DNA of 64,000 nucleotides from Paenibacillus luteus (GTDB taxonomy: Bacteria; Bacillota; Bacilli; Paenibacillales; Paenibacillaceae). The stretch covers positions 1-64,000 of the forward strand of contig NZ_SKCD01000011.1 of assembly GCF_006542765.1 (NCBI RefSeq), in the 5' to 3' direction. Positions 33,231-43,000 of the stretch are shown here, piece after piece. Position 1 is the first letter of the stretch, and each line of letters begins with the position of its first letter. A program made the translations under genes and the position numbers. A model generated the notes under the pieces. The model saw only the letters and a list, made by a program, of their open reading frames with translations, made no database searches and was not told the origin of the DNA.

Positions 33231-34049
33231 ATGAAACCACGTAATTGGAAATCTAAACTAGCTGCTCCTTTACTTACTCTGTTAACAGGTGCTGTTATTA
33301 TGTCGGGCTGCTCTACTACTGCAAGTGAGGAGAACACAGGAAATGAACACAATCACAATGGAGCAACAACGCATAGTATTGTAGCCTCAACAAGCTGGAC
33401 CGCTCTAATTGCCAGAACAGCAGGACTTGATAATATCACTATTCTTGCTCCTGTTGATATGAAGCATCCGAATGAATACGACTTCAAACCGAGTGACATT
33501 GAGAAAGTGAATAATGCTGATATGGTCATTTACTCGGAGTATGAACCCTTTATGAAAAAAATTCTTGAATCTGCTGAAGTTCCAGAAACAGATCGGTTTG
33601 CAGTCGTAACAGAAAATACCCCCGAAGCACTGAATGCACAAATCAGCAATTTAGCTGAACAAATGGGAACTACCGATACAGCGAGTAAAGCTCTTGAGGA
33701 AATAGATAGCAAATTTGAAGCCGTCTTGGCCGAAACAGCCAAGCTGGACGTTGTTGCCAAACGTGTAGTCGCTCAGGCTTATATGGTGCCAGTAGCCAAG
33801 GCAATGGGCTATGAGGTTGTTGGAGAATTCGGACCGGCAGAAGTAACACCTACACAAGCAGCAGAATTGGCTGCCTTAAAGCCTGCCCTTGTCATTGACA
33901 ATCTTCATTTTCCTCAAGGAGCAGAAATCGCCAAACTAGCGGATAGCAAGCTTGTTGAAATTCGAAATTATCCAGAAACAGACACACAAACATTAACCGA
34001 GCTTATTACGCAAAATGCTGAAAAATTGGGATTGACATTAAGTCAATAG
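33231..34049 (+). CDS. Metal ABC substrate-binding lipoprotein, ZnuA type
   Basis: A 272-residue class of binding protein related to ZnuA/TroA. Signal peptide with lipobox IMSGC, then a short His-bearing linker (NEHNHNGATTH) that may scavenge metal. The first metal His lies in PVDMKHPNEYDFKPSDIEKVNNADMVIYS, where ZnuA proteins have PHxYEPxPSD. EFGPAEVTPTQAAEL and VIDNLHFPQG supply the second lobe and a further His. It is shorter and less His-rich than typical ZnuA, so the metal is uncertain. A terminator follows at 34131. Confidence 0.85.
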   Translation: MKPRNWKSKLAAPLLTLLTGAVIMSGCSTTASEENTGNEHNHNGATTHSIVASTSWTALIARTAGLDNITILAPVDMKHPNEYDFKPSDIEKVNNADMVIYSEYEPFMKKILESAEVPETDRFAVVTENTPEALNAQISNLAEQMGTTDTASKALEEIDSKFEAVLAETAKLDVVAKRVVAQAYMVPVAKAMGYEVVGEFGPAEVTPTQAAELAALKPALVIDNLHFPQGAEIAKLADSKLVEIRNYPETDTQTLTELITQNAEKLGLTLSQ

Positions 34050-34130
34050 TTGAGGTGACAAGAAGCACTGTCCTAATCGTGGTTCTACTACTTTAGAAAC
34101 ATCTCACAAAAAGATAAATCTTCGAAAATC

Positions 34131-34180
34131 AAGAAATGGTGATGTCAGGAGTGTTATTCCTGCACCACCATTTCTTTGTT
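34131..34180 (+). terminator. Terminator of the Znu-type operon
   Basis: AAGAAATGGTG...CACCACCATTTCTT long stem with inner CAGGA/TCCTG and a TTTGTTTTAT tail. Confidence 0.85.
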
Positions 34181-34244
34181 TTATAAATTAAATCCTACTT
34201 GAGCAAATTCAAATCACAATAGATAATTAGTAATTAGCGTACTA

Positions 34245-35103
34245 GGACGTGCCTGAAAACTAAAGAGTAATGTGGTATGATTTGAGAAAAACGAATGGAG
34301 CAACGAGCATGATTCAAAGACGGTACGAAATAAACGATGAACAGTGGGAACAAATTAAGGACATGTTCCCGCCATATCAAACAGGACGTCCGTCAAAATC
34401 AACTAATCGCACGATGTTTAATGCTATTCTTTGGATCGCTCGAAGTGGTGCGGCTTGGCGAGACTTACCGGAAGAACGTTATGGATCATGGAAAACGGTC
34501 TACAGTCGCTTTTGCAAATGGAGAGATACCGGACTACTTATCGCCATCTTTCAAGCCCTTCACGTAGATCCTGATTTTGAAAACTTGAGCATCGATGCTA
34601 CATCGGTCAAAGCTCATCAACACAGTGCTGGTGCTAAAAAAAAGCAGAAGGACACGAAGTAAATCAGCACATCGGTGTCAGTCGTGGCGGAAAGACTTCC
34701 AAACTTCATACTGTAGTCGATGGACTAGGGAATCCCCTGGCTTTTCTTCTGACGGGTAGTCAGGTGTATGATTCCGTTCCAGCGATCGATATGCTTCAGG
34801 AGTTTGATATTACGGGAAGCCATATTCTTGGCGACAAAGCCTACGGCTCAGAAACGATTCGGAATTGGATCACGGCTAAGCAGGCATCCTACACCATTCC
34901 GCCTAAAGCGAATAGTCAAAATCCATGGAAAGTCGATTGGTATCGATACAAAGAACGCCACTTAGTTGAGTGCTTTTTCAATAAAATCAAACACTTTCGC
35001 CGTGTCGCTACTCGTTCCGACAAGTTAGCCAAGTCATTCCTAGCGTTTGTTTACGTAGCTGCCATTTTTAAATTGACTCAGTGATGAGTTTTCAGACACG
35101 TCC
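34245..35103 (+). mobile_element. IS5-family (IS427-group) insertion sequence, 859 bp
   Basis: Inverted repeats GGACGTGCCTGAAAACT at the left and its near complement AGTTTTCAGACACGTCC at the right (one mismatch) bound the element. Both sides are flanked by TA (left CTA, right TAG), consistent with the 2-bp TA duplication of the IS427 group. The single transposase is made by frameshifting. The element lies between the Znu-type operon and a remnant of an IS3 transposase, in an intergenic site, and breaks no recognised gene. Confidence 0.88.
34309..35084 (+). CDS. IS5-family transposase, made by -1 frameshift
   Basis: The first frame starts MIQRRYEINDEQWEQIKDMFPP (a start 13 codons earlier is possible) and stops at 34662. 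At about 34636-34643 a run of eight A allows a -1 shift, after which the frame reads AEGHEVNQHIGVSRGGKTSKLHTVVDGLG and runs to 35084. The DDE residues are the Asp in LSIDATSVKAH, the Asp in ILGDKAYGS and the Glu in RHLVECFFNKIKHFRR. Programmed frameshifting at an A run is normal for this IS group, so the element may be active. Confidence 0.87.
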
Positions 35104-35158
35104 TAGTTGTCAGAAGTTAATTGTAGTAATGTAGTAAAATAAAGAATCACTCCAAAAG

Positions 35159-35254
35159 GACGTTGATCACTATATTCATTTTTACAATTACGAGCGACTA
35201 CAAGCAAAACTAAACGGCCTCAGTCCTATGGCATTCAGGACAAAGGCCGCTTAA
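35159..35254 (+). pseudogene. C-terminal remnant of an IS3-family OrfB transposase
   Basis: Thirty-one codons read DVDHYIHFYNYERLQAKLNGLSPMAFRTKAA and end at a stop. This is the well-conserved C-terminal end of IS3/IS150-type OrfB (IxFYNxxRxQxKLxGLSPxxFR). The rest is missing. It marks an older insertion next to the IS5-family element. Confidence 0.75.
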
Positions 35255-35387
35255 CTAACTTTACTATTTCTACTGTCTACTTGACGAGGTGCAGTTCAAT
35301 CATCAAACACTATACAACGTTTTTTCCACGCCACTTGTATCATCTGTTGCAGTGAGATGCATAATTACTGGATGTTCGTACCAACAG

Positions 35388-38300
35388 TTACCCCTTGATA
35401 ACTTCCCATTCCCATAAGCCAACACCATTACTGTCATTTACTGGTTTTGTAATTGTAACACGCAGTGCTTTAACTTCTAAAGCCGGGTTAATATTAAATA
35501 TATTTGAGGAACCCACTGGCGTATTTAAAGCTACAATGCCTGTGGTAATGGTCCCTGCAGTTACCCATGCATTCGTACTGCTATTCTTCGGAATGTATGA
35601 ATATTCTATCTTTGTAGGCGTTTTTATACCTTGCCCATCGTTCCACAACATCAGATTTGAACTTCCGATTGTTGCTCCCTGTGGCCAATTATATTGCACA
35701 TATTCCGTAGCGCTTGCATTGCCCCAGCTACCCCAATGCGGGCTGGTTGTAGCGGTTTTTAACCCATCTTTAACCGCAGGTAGACTCTCCCAAGTTGAAG
35801 TGTAGCTGGCAGAGACACTCGCTGCAAACGCCATATTATTATTGAGCGGAGTGAGCAATCGCAAATCTGTCAGCAGCTGATCATTTGCTAGAGTAACTTC
35901 AGCTTGTGTAGCAGATGCGTTTGCTATCACAGCGGAAGCGCCCGTTTTCGCAGCTGCAATCGGTGTAAGTCCTTGACCGGTAAAGTTCGCAGCTACTAAT
36001 GAATTTGCAAAGTTATAGTTGTTTGTCAGCTCCGTCTTGTCTACGTTACCTGTACCACTACCACCGAGCACAAAGGTCAGTAAGCTAGAGGTACTCAATG
36101 CACCATCATTTGCGGTAAGCCTAGCCGTATAGGAGCCTGCTATTGTACCTACGGCTTTTGTGACTGCTGCTTTATTATTGGTAAAGCTTAGTTGGCCACC
36201 TGACGGAGTGCTGACAACTTCCCATAGGTAAGTCGTAGCTCCATTCGGTGCGCCGTCGTCAGTCACAATTCCGTTCAACAAAATCGGAAGATTTACCGGC
36301 GGGCTTAGTGTCACCACTTCTGTAGCAACCTGTGGAGCTTGATTTGCTCCTGTTAGTGACTTTTCAATGATTACTTCAGCAGTAGTTAGCGCACTGCTCA
36401 TTTGGAACATAGCAACACCTTTGTTATTCTGCACATAGAACTGTCCGGCATTTGCACCATTCAGCTTGATCGTATAATAGCCATTCTCTACTCCTGACCC
36501 ATCGAGAGTAACCCTTGATGCGTGCGTTTTTTGAGCAAGATTCGAGATTTGCAGGGTAATTGCCTTACCGTCTTTTTGAATTAACGCATTTTGAATTTTA
36601 TCGCTTTCCGAAACCAAGTAAATTTTCTCTTTGATTAGGTTGATACGCTTGCCAAAACCGTCTTTTGGTGTGATATTGTATTTGTTGTTTGCGTCAGTGA
36701 CCGTAGCCCCATACCCGAAAAGCCCAAATACTGGATCAATGACAATATCAGAACTGATACGCAATAGCGAGCCATAGAGTCCTTCTTCTGATTCTCCAGA
36801 AAAGTCCTGCCAGCCGTTGTTCATAACGCGAGTACCACCATCGTATACGTCTTTGGTACCTGTTCCGCCCTTATGAGCATTAAATCTCCAAGCGATACTT
36901 CCTACAGACTGAGCTGATATATGCCCCATATTAATGGCGTTGAAATTTGAAATCTTCGCAGCATAGTTGCGCTGCTGTGCGACAGCCGTTTGATCTGTAG
37001 TCCTGCCATCAGCCTGATAACGAAGCATATCATCCATAATGGATCCAGCCAAAGACGCGGTATATTGGAAATTCCACCAGCTTTCGCCAGCACGGAATGC
37101 TGGTACGGAATAGAAGTACCAAGTAGGCTGAATACCACGCATTGCACGAGTTTTCAAGTCATCTGCTTTCATGCTTTCCAAGGCTTTGGCTACCTTCGAG
37201 TCTTGTGGGAAGTAAGTGCGCAATGCCTTTGCTGCTGCATAGGCTCCTTCTTCACCAGTATTGTCGTATTCAAATTCTGACCCGTAAGGATAAGCAGCGT
37301 TTAGAATGCTCGTTGCTTTATTTTGGGCAAACTTCGTTTTTAGATTATTATACTGAGTTAGCATTCCTTCTTCTTTAAGTGCCTCAATTAAATCTGGAAT
37401 TTGTTGTTCACCGTAGAATCCGGTTGCACCAGTGCCGACACGGTTATAGTAAATGCCATAGGCCTTTTCCAGATAGAATTGCGGAGATTCGCGATACTCT
37501 ATCATATTGGGATATGCCTTTTGGATCCGATACATATTGAAGAATCCAGTCGCTTCCATCGCTTCAGAAAATGTCCGTACATAAGGAGCACTTGAAGTTG
37601 AGTAAATACCTGAAGCATTGAGATAGTTCGCAACCGTAAAAGTTGATTGCGTATATTTCATATAATTTTTCCACATAAAGTCGATCAGGTAGTTTTCAAT
37701 GGATTGGATTTCACTAGCATTTGGATCGAGATAATTCTTCATAGCCATAAAGTTGATGTTATCGTGACTCCAGTCATCTCCCCAATGGCTGTTCGCCGTA
37801 TCAAGACCGGTTGTAAGGTACCAGTCACGGTAGATACCGAAGGTAGGACTAGTTGGGACCTTATCCTGAGTACTATTTACCATAAATTGGCTGTGGGCTT
37901 GCGATGTTTGGTCAAGCTCAGCTAGAATATTGAATTCAAGTTGGGTAAATTTATTCACCCCTACAGGATCAGATTTTAGCTTATAATTCACACGAACGCT
38001 GTTATTGCCGATGTTGTCAAAAGTAAGTGCATAGATATGATGTTGTTCACCGTCTATTATTTTGGTTTCCACAAACGTTGCGGATTTTGTATACCCTGGG
38101 TTCCCAGAAGGTAAACCACGTCCGGTACGAGTATTGTTGACCACAGCGGCTCTGTTCGTACCTTTAATAACGGGGATATGCGCTGCATCATATGGATCAT
38201 TCTGGAGGATATTCTGAATCTCTATCGACTGAAAATCTATTTTAGTGTTGTCGAAATGCAGATCCAGCTTGACAGGCATATTGATTGCAGCCTGGAAGCC

Positions 38301-39440
38301 AGGCAACGCCACTGCGTCAATCATCCCTGATTTGTATAGAATGGAACGAAGGTTTTTCTCACGGTCTTCCATAGAAGTAGAAGCGTTATTTGAACTTGCG
38401 GCATTTACTTGCGGTGTGTTGTCGCCTGCGCGTACCGCTGAAAACTTAAACTTATATGTTTTTTCCGCTTGAGGCGCCAAAACTAAGCTAGAGGCATCAG
38501 TAAAATATCCACGACCTGTTTTCGATATATCCTTGGAGTGAATATATAGAACACTTAATCCCGGGAACCAGCCGCCACTGTCACCGACCCAGTTTGAGTA
38601 CAAAGATCCAGCACGAACTTCACCCGCGTCACCCAACCAATAATCAACATATTCGATGCGTGCGCCGCTTTCCGGCACTGGGGAAAACATCATGAAATTC
38701 CCTTCGCCGCTCGTGCGGATGGCATAGGAATATCCACTATCAGCACCAGCAAAATTATGCACAGTAACTCGGTTGTCATAGGTATCTGATGTACTTAAAT
38801 ACTTGTTATTCCATGGCATCGGCAAACCGATATCACCGAATTCAATATATTTGGTGCTTTTGTTTTTCAAGGTGATTTCCCACTGCAATGAACCGTCAGT
38901 GGTATCCATATTAAATACAGACTTCACGTCAAAACCTTTCATCACGCGAGCAGCTGTAGAAGTAAGAGCTTGTCCGATAAAATTGACTTCTACTTTCTTT
39001 CCGTCTGAAGCAGCCACCTTCGTAAAATATTGGTTACTAGCATTGATGGTTGTATATTTAGTCGATCCACCAGCCGCCAGTGTTTTATTTGTATCAACTT
39101 CTACAAAGCCAACTCTGTCGTTAGGGAATACTGCCGTGTCACCGGTACGGTAAGAAAAAAGCATTTCACCCATCCATTGGTGCTGGACGTCGTTCTGTGG
39201 TGATGTAGAGTTTGGCAAAACAAAATTGACAACAGCATTTTTTTTGTTTAATGGGTTATTCTTGATATTTAGTACTTCGATCTGTCCTAAATCCCCGATT
39301 GTAGCAGAAAGACTATCATTGGCGATAGCATTCGCTGCAGCGGATACCGAAGGCGCCTCGTTAATCCCAACCGGCAATAATCCGAAAAACAGTGCAAATC
39401 CAGTAATCAATGGTATCAATCTTTTGTTAACCGCTTTCAT
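35388..39440 (-). CDS. Large secreted DUF5695 protein with Ig-like and C-terminal sugar-binding-like domains
   Basis: About 1350 residues. A signal peptide (AVNKRLIPLITGFALFFGLLPVG...SVSA) is followed by a long DUF5695 region rich in aromatic residues (about 50-1000), an Ig/PKD-like domain (QAPQVATEVVTLSPPVNLPILLNG...YTARLTANDG, about 1040-1130), a FIVAR-like helical stretch (NVDKTELTNNYNFANSLVAANF...LLTDLRLL) and a C-terminal discoidin-like module beginning NMAFAASVSASYTSTWESLPAVKDG. The start at 39440 follows AGGAGG. DUF5695 proteins are thought to be polysaccharide-active; the substrate is unknown. A cre-like site upstream suggests catabolite control. Confidence 0.82.
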   Translation of the reverse strand: MKAVNKRLIPLITGFALFFGLLPVGINEAPSVSAAANAIANDSLSATIGDLGQIEVLNIKNNPLNKKNAVVNFVLPNSTSPQNDVQHQWMGEMLFSYRTGDTAVFPNDRVGFVEVDTNKTLAAGGSTKYTTINASNQYFTKVAASDGKKVEVNFIGQALTSTAARVMKGFDVKSVFNMDTTDGSLQWEITLKNKSTKYIEFGDIGLPMPWNNKYLSTSDTYDNRVTVHNFAGADSGYSYAIRTSGEGNFMMFSPVPESGARIEYVDYWLGDAGEVRAGSLYSNWVGDSGGWFPGLSVLYIHSKDISKTGRGYFTDASSLVLAPQAEKTYKFKFSAVRAGDNTPQVNAASSNNASTSMEDREKNLRSILYKSGMIDAVALPGFQAAINMPVKLDLHFDNTKIDFQSIEIQNILQNDPYDAAHIPVIKGTNRAAVVNNTRTGRGLPSGNPGYTKSATFVETKIIDGEQHHIYALTFDNIGNNSVRVNYKLKSDPVGVNKFTQLEFNILAELDQTSQAHSQFMVNSTQDKVPTSPTFGIYRDWYLTTGLDTANSHWGDDWSHDNINFMAMKNYLDPNASEIQSIENYLIDFMWKNYMKYTQSTFTVANYLNASGIYSTSSAPYVRTFSEAMEATGFFNMYRIQKAYPNMIEYRESPQFYLEKAYGIYYNRVGTGATGFYGEQQIPDLIEALKEEGMLTQYNNLKTKFAQNKATSILNAAYPYGSEFEYDNTGEEGAYAAAKALRTYFPQDSKVAKALESMKADDLKTRAMRGIQPTWYFYSVPAFRAGESWWNFQYTASLAGSIMDDMLRYQADGRTTDQTAVAQQRNYAAKISNFNAINMGHISAQSVGSIAWRFNAHKGGTGTKDVYDGGTRVMNNGWQDFSGESEEGLYGSLLRISSDIVIDPVFGLFGYGATVTDANNKYNITPKDGFGKRINLIKEKIYLVSESDKIQNALIQKDGKAITLQISNLAQKTHASRVTLDGSGVENGYYTIKLNGANAGQFYVQNNKGVAMFQMSSALTTAEVIIEKSLTGANQAPQVATEVVTLSPPVNLPILLNGIVTDDGAPNGATTYLWEVVSTPSGGQLSFTNNKAAVTKAVGTIAGSYTARLTANDGALSTSSLLTFVLGGSGTGNVDKTELTNNYNFANSLVAANFTGQGLTPIAAAKTGASAVIANASATQAEVTLANDQLLTDLRLLTPLNNNMAFAASVSASYTSTWESLPAVKDGLKTATTSPHWGSWGNASATEYVQYNWPQGATIGSSNLMLWNDGQGIKTPTKIEYSYIPKNSSTNAWVTAGTITTGIVALNTPVGSSNIFNINPALEVKALRVTITKPVNDSNGVGLWEWEVIKG

Positions 39441-40190
39441 AATATCCTCCTGTTCACATTTCAAAATTAGATTTTTAATGATTCAATCCATTGCTTGTTC
39501 TCTTACTGAACTAACTTATTACTCCAGTAATAGTAATTCCCTTGCGAAATATTTTTTTAATTTGGTGGAAAATGACATTTACCCTCTGTAACGTTCCTAT
39601 ACCTAGTCATTAGCCTTTCGGAGAAAGCGCTTTCTAATATTCACCGAGTAATCCTTTCAATTCATCGCTAGAAACTTTTCTTCAATTCTACATTCCGTAG
39701 CGATATACTGGCTTGACACCGTCCGGGTAGATGTCCCCTCCCTTCAAAATAGCTATAGTTGATACGTCTAGCCATTTCATTCAAACACTCAAAACCTTTA
39801 AGCTCTCCAGAAAAATTCAGCATCAGTTTAGTGAATTTGCCTAATAACAGCTGCTTTTTGAGCTGCTGCATATCTTCACTTCTTCACCATGACACTATAA
39901 CAGAAAGAACTTTATTCAAGTGTACTAGATTCACATGTGAAAGGAATTCAAATTTTCACCCTGTTTTTTTGAATTTACAACTTTTATAAAATACCTCAGA
40001 ATTTAATTGATTAGTCTATATACATCCATGAGTGCGGTGTAAGTATTCAACACGCTCACCTGCCTAACCCGAATTTTATTTAGTCACATTATAATTGTAT
40101 GTACAGTATGCAAATTAACAGCAGATTCGAGTGGTTTAAGGGTGCAAACTATTTCTACTGGAATCGTGTTTCTCACTTAGATTCGAAAGG
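39441..40190. other. Long intergenic region before the PepSY gene
   Basis: Holds the promoter of the DUF5695 gene and a cre-like box (39622-39635). A 67-codon minus-strand frame at 39668-39871 (starting MQQLKKQLLLGKFTKLML) has no features I recognise and no clear ribosome site. The rest is AT-rich and non-coding. Confidence 0.5.
39622..39635. promoter_or_regulatory. cre-like catabolite response element
   Basis: AGAAAGCGCTTTCT is a perfect palindrome matching the CcpA consensus TGAAAGCGCTTTCA at 12 of 14 positions. It lies about 180 bp upstream of the DUF5695 gene. Confidence 0.55.
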
Positions 40191-40236
40191 ATAGCTCTAT
40201 CGAGTCATACGATGTCAGCCCACCTAACGTTATAAT
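40191..40236 (+). promoter_or_regulatory. Regulon dyad and -10 box of the PepSY operon
   Basis: ATAGCTC-TATC-GAGTCAT (40191-40208); a perfect TATAAT at 40231-40236 starts exactly 31.5 bp from the centre. No -35 consensus is present, so an activator seems needed. Confidence 0.8.
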
Positions 40237-40271
40237 AATAAGGAATTTATTATTACCAGGAACGGGGTAAC

Positions 40272-41690
40272 ATGATGAGTGCATTGCCAGATGAAGAGTT
40301 AAATAAAAAACAACCCGATTCAAAAAGCCGAGCATCCGTAGGAATGCGCCAAGCTATTTATCAATCAGTTTGGAGGTGGCATTTTTATGCAGGTATTATT
40401 TTTGCTCCTTTTTTAATAATTTTAGCTTTCAGCGGTTCCGTTTATTTGTTTAAACCACAAATCGAAGGATATCTGTATAAGGATATGCTCACTTTACGTG
40501 AGGTTGGTACCACAAAAATGACGCCAGAAAGTATCATAGAAAAAACAATAAAAGCTTATCCAGATACGGCTGTTTCCTCTATTACACTTGAAGATAATCC
40601 AAAATCAAGTTACAAAGTTTCAGCAAGCCGTAATGGATCTTCTACCATCATGTATATTAATCCTTACACAGGCAATGTTCTTGGCATGATGAACAGCGAC
40701 AAAACCTTTACTGCTTTTTTCAAAAAAATGCACAGTGAGCTTGTTATTGGTGGGACATTGGCAAACCGACTTGTAGAACTTGCCGCATGTTGGGCAATCA
40801 TCATGTTATTGACTGGCTTATTCCTATGGTGGCCGCGAAATAAAGCGGCTATATGGGGAACCGTTTTACCTCGGCTCAGCAAGCCCGGAAGTCGCCTTTT
40901 CTGGCGTGATTTGCATGCTGTTCCCGCATTTTGGATTTCCCTCGTTTTATTGAACATTATTGCTGGAGGTCTACCTTGGTCGGGAATACTGGGCGTTCAG
41001 ATTGATAAGTTAGCTAATTCAACGAACACAAACACGCCTCCCTTCGCCTATAGCTTTGGCGCTAAGCCTGAATCGGTTACTGTTGCTAAAGATATTGCAG
41101 AAGATTTACCGTGGGCTGCTGAAAATCTCCCCGTACCAGCTTCAGCTGTTGGAGGTTATATACCAATAAGCATTAATGATATTGTTGCAATTGCTGATCA
41201 GAATGACGTTCTTAAGCCTTACACGATTACGATGCCGATGGAAGAAACGGGTGTATTTACCGTATCCACTGCTCATGATAAACCCGGCAAAAACGCCACA
41301 CTTCACATGGATCAGTATAGCGGTGCTGTTCTAACAGATGTTCGCTTCTCTGATTATGGAATTATGGCCAAAGCCATTTCTTACGGCATCACTTTTCATG
41401 AAGGCAAACTATTTGGTTTCACCAATCAACTTCTTGGATTAATTGCCTGCATAGGTCTCATTTTGGTAGCGGTGAGCTCATATGTGATGTGGCGCAAGCG
41501 CAAGCCGGATGGTAAGCTCGGCGCACCAGCCAAACCTAAAAGCAGCAAAGTTACAATTGGTGTGTTGATCATTATGCTGGTCTGCGGCGCTTTAATGCCG
41601 CTGGTTGGCTTGTCAATTCTTGTTGTACTCGTCCTCGATCTATTCATCCTCCGCAGAATCAAGTCGCTTCGGCACTGGTTCTCGGTTTAA
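40272..41690 (+). CDS. PepSY-domain membrane protein (PiuB-like)
   Basis: A 472-residue PepSY-associated membrane protein. Helix 1 (WRWHFYAGIIFAPFLIILAFSGSVYLF), an external PepSY region (residues about 60-150), helix 2 (ELAACWAIIMLLTGLFLWWPR), helix 3 (RDLHAVPAFWISLVLLNIIAGGLPW), a second external part and two C-terminal helices. Conserved His/Trp (WRWHFYAG, RDLHA) fit the haem-binding or flavin-linked electron carriers in this family. Members are often iron-regulated and linked to metal uptake. It carries a regulon dyad and is followed by a YtkA-like lipoprotein, whose gene begins 19 bp later. Confidence 0.85.
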   Translation: MMSALPDEELNKKQPDSKSRASVGMRQAIYQSVWRWHFYAGIIFAPFLIILAFSGSVYLFKPQIEGYLYKDMLTLREVGTTKMTPESIIEKTIKAYPDTAVSSITLEDNPKSSYKVSASRNGSSTIMYINPYTGNVLGMMNSDKTFTAFFKKMHSELVIGGTLANRLVELAACWAIIMLLTGLFLWWPRNKAAIWGTVLPRLSKPGSRLFWRDLHAVPAFWISLVLLNIIAGGLPWSGILGVQIDKLANSTNTNTPPFAYSFGAKPESVTVAKDIAEDLPWAAENLPVPASAVGGYIPISINDIVAIADQNDVLKPYTITMPMEETGVFTVSTAHDKPGKNATLHMDQYSGAVLTDVRFSDYGIMAKAISYGITFHEGKLFGFTNQLLGLIACIGLILVAVSSYVMWRKRKPDGKLGAPAKPKSSKVTIGVLIIMLVCGALMPLVGLSILVVLVLDLFILRRIKSLRHWFSV

Positions 41691-41709
41691 TCCTAAGGAG
41701 AATATACTA

Positions 41710-42198
41710 ATGAATATAACCATCCATCGTATCTATTTATGGGCAGGTGCCCTTCTTCTTGTCACTTTTCTATGCAGTTGTACCGCAACAGCATCCGATG
41801 TAGACGAGAGTGGACTGCCACCCCATCTATCGGTTAATCTCAAATTACCTGAGCAACTTGAAGCTGACATTCCCAGCATCTTCTCGGTAGAAGTGACAAA
41901 GAGCGGTAAGCCGCTGGAAGATGCCGATCAGGCCGAATTCGTCATTTGGTCGGAAGACGACGATTCCTCAACTGTGACAATTCATGCAGAAGAATCATCA
42001 CCAGGCATATATTCTGTCACTTATTCGATCAGCGAGGAAGGGCTTTACGTGGTTCAATCTCGCATTCGTTCCGCAAACGAGCAAGTTATGCCAGCCAAAC
42101 GCTTCGCGCTTGGCACACAAGCTATTGAGAGGCTTGCCTTCCTGGAAAGTGCTCAGCACTCCGGTGCAACTCTCCCAGCAGATGGCGGACATCATTAA
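41710..42198 (+). CDS. YtkA/FixH-like lipoprotein
   Basis: A 162-residue exported protein with AAGGAG before the ATG. Signal peptide with Cys-containing end (LVTFLCSCTA), then one immunoglobulin-like YtkA domain (LSVNLKLPEQLEADIPSIFSVEVTKSGKPLEDADQAEFVIW...GIYSVTYSISEEGLYVVQSRI). The C-terminus ends in GGHH, a possible metal-binding tail. YtkA domains occur beside copper handling and cytochrome oxidase genes. It is the second gene after PepSY, and a second YtkA-like lipoprotein opens the nos operon. Confidence 0.8.
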   Translation: MNITIHRIYLWAGALLLVTFLCSCTATASDVDESGLPPHLSVNLKLPEQLEADIPSIFSVEVTKSGKPLEDADQAEFVIWSEDDDSSTVTIHAEESSPGIYSVTYSISEEGLYVVQSRIRSANEQVMPAKRFALGTQAIERLAFLESAQHSGATLPADGGHH

Positions 42199-42208
42199 CG
42201 AATAAAGC

Positions 42209-42250
42209 AAACAACTCCCCCAACCATACCAGGCTGGGGGAGTTGTTTGA
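42209..42250. terminator. Bidirectional terminator
   Basis: AACAACTCCCCCA...TGGGGGAGTTGTT hairpin between the convergent YtkA-like and nosF genes. Confidence 0.9.
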
Positions 42251-42262
42251 GAAACATATATA

Positions 42263-43000
42263 TTAATACCCGTTTAAGTGACTTGTTAATCCAAACCACT
42301 CCGCGAATGCATCCTGTAACCCACTAGCACCTAATTTGTCCCGAATTTCGGAAGAAGAACCCTCAAGCTCGATTTGTCCCCCTCTCAGCAAGGCTATTCG
42401 GTCTGCAAGCGCCTCTGCAACATGCAGCTGATGGGTCGAAAAAATAACAGTTTGGCCATTCGCAGCGATTTCCTTCACCATGCGTATAAAGGTTTCAATC
42501 CAATATGGATCAAGGCCGTTTGTAGGTTCGTCCATTAAGATAATTGGTGGTCTCGCCAATAGAGCCTGTGCGAATAATACCCGTTGCCTCATTCCCTTGG
42601 AGAAAGATGAAACTGATTTTTTTCCTGTATCCTCAAGACCTACTTCACTCAGCACTTCCATGACTCTTTGCTTCGGTACTCCACGAAGTGATGCCCAGAA
42701 AGCAAGGGTTTCGTAAGCTGTTAATCCTTGGCTGAACCGGAAATCATCAGGCATGTAGCCGATCAGCTCCGCATATCGCCTGCGATTATCCTGCCAGCGC
42801 AAACCGCCAACGCTGATGCTGCCACTATCAGGCTGCAAGATCCCTGCAATCATTTTTAATATCGTGCTTTTCCCAGCTCCATTCCCACCACACAAAGCCA
42901 TAATTTGACCTTGCCCTACCTTCAAATCAAGCTCATTAATGATTAACTGCTTCTTTATTGATTTCTTAACCTGCTTAAGTTCCACTTTAGGATTAGGCAC
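42263..43000 (-). CDS. nosF: Nos maturation ABC ATPase NosF
   Basis: A 245-residue ABC-2-type ATPase. Walker A GGNGAGKST, Q-loop GYMPDDFRF, signature SFSKGMRQRVLFAQALL, Walker B IILMDEPTNGLD and IFSTHQL are clear. The signature SKGMRQR and the order nosD-nosL-nosY-nosF identify it as NosF. With NosY it forms the transporter that supports copper-sulphide centre assembly of N2O reductase with NosD. It starts at GTG, overlapping nosY. There is no nosZ in the window. Confidence 0.88.
   Translation of the reverse strand: MPNPKVELKQVKKSIKKQLIINELDLKVGQGQIMALCGGNGAGKSTILKMIAGILQPDSGSISVGGLRWQDNRRRYAELIGYMPDDFRFSQGLTAYETLAFWASLRGVPKQRVMEVLSEVGLEDTGKKSVSSFSKGMRQRVLFAQALLARPPIILMDEPTNGLDPYWIETFIRMVKEIAANGQTVIFSTHQLHVAEALADRIALLRGGQIELEGSSSEIRDKLGASGLQDAFAEWFGLTSHLNGY

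Noticed and set aside
39668..39871. 67-codon minus-strand frame upstream of the DUF5695 gene
   Set aside because: No similarity I recognise and no clear ribosome site; could be an old transposase scrap but that cannot be supported.
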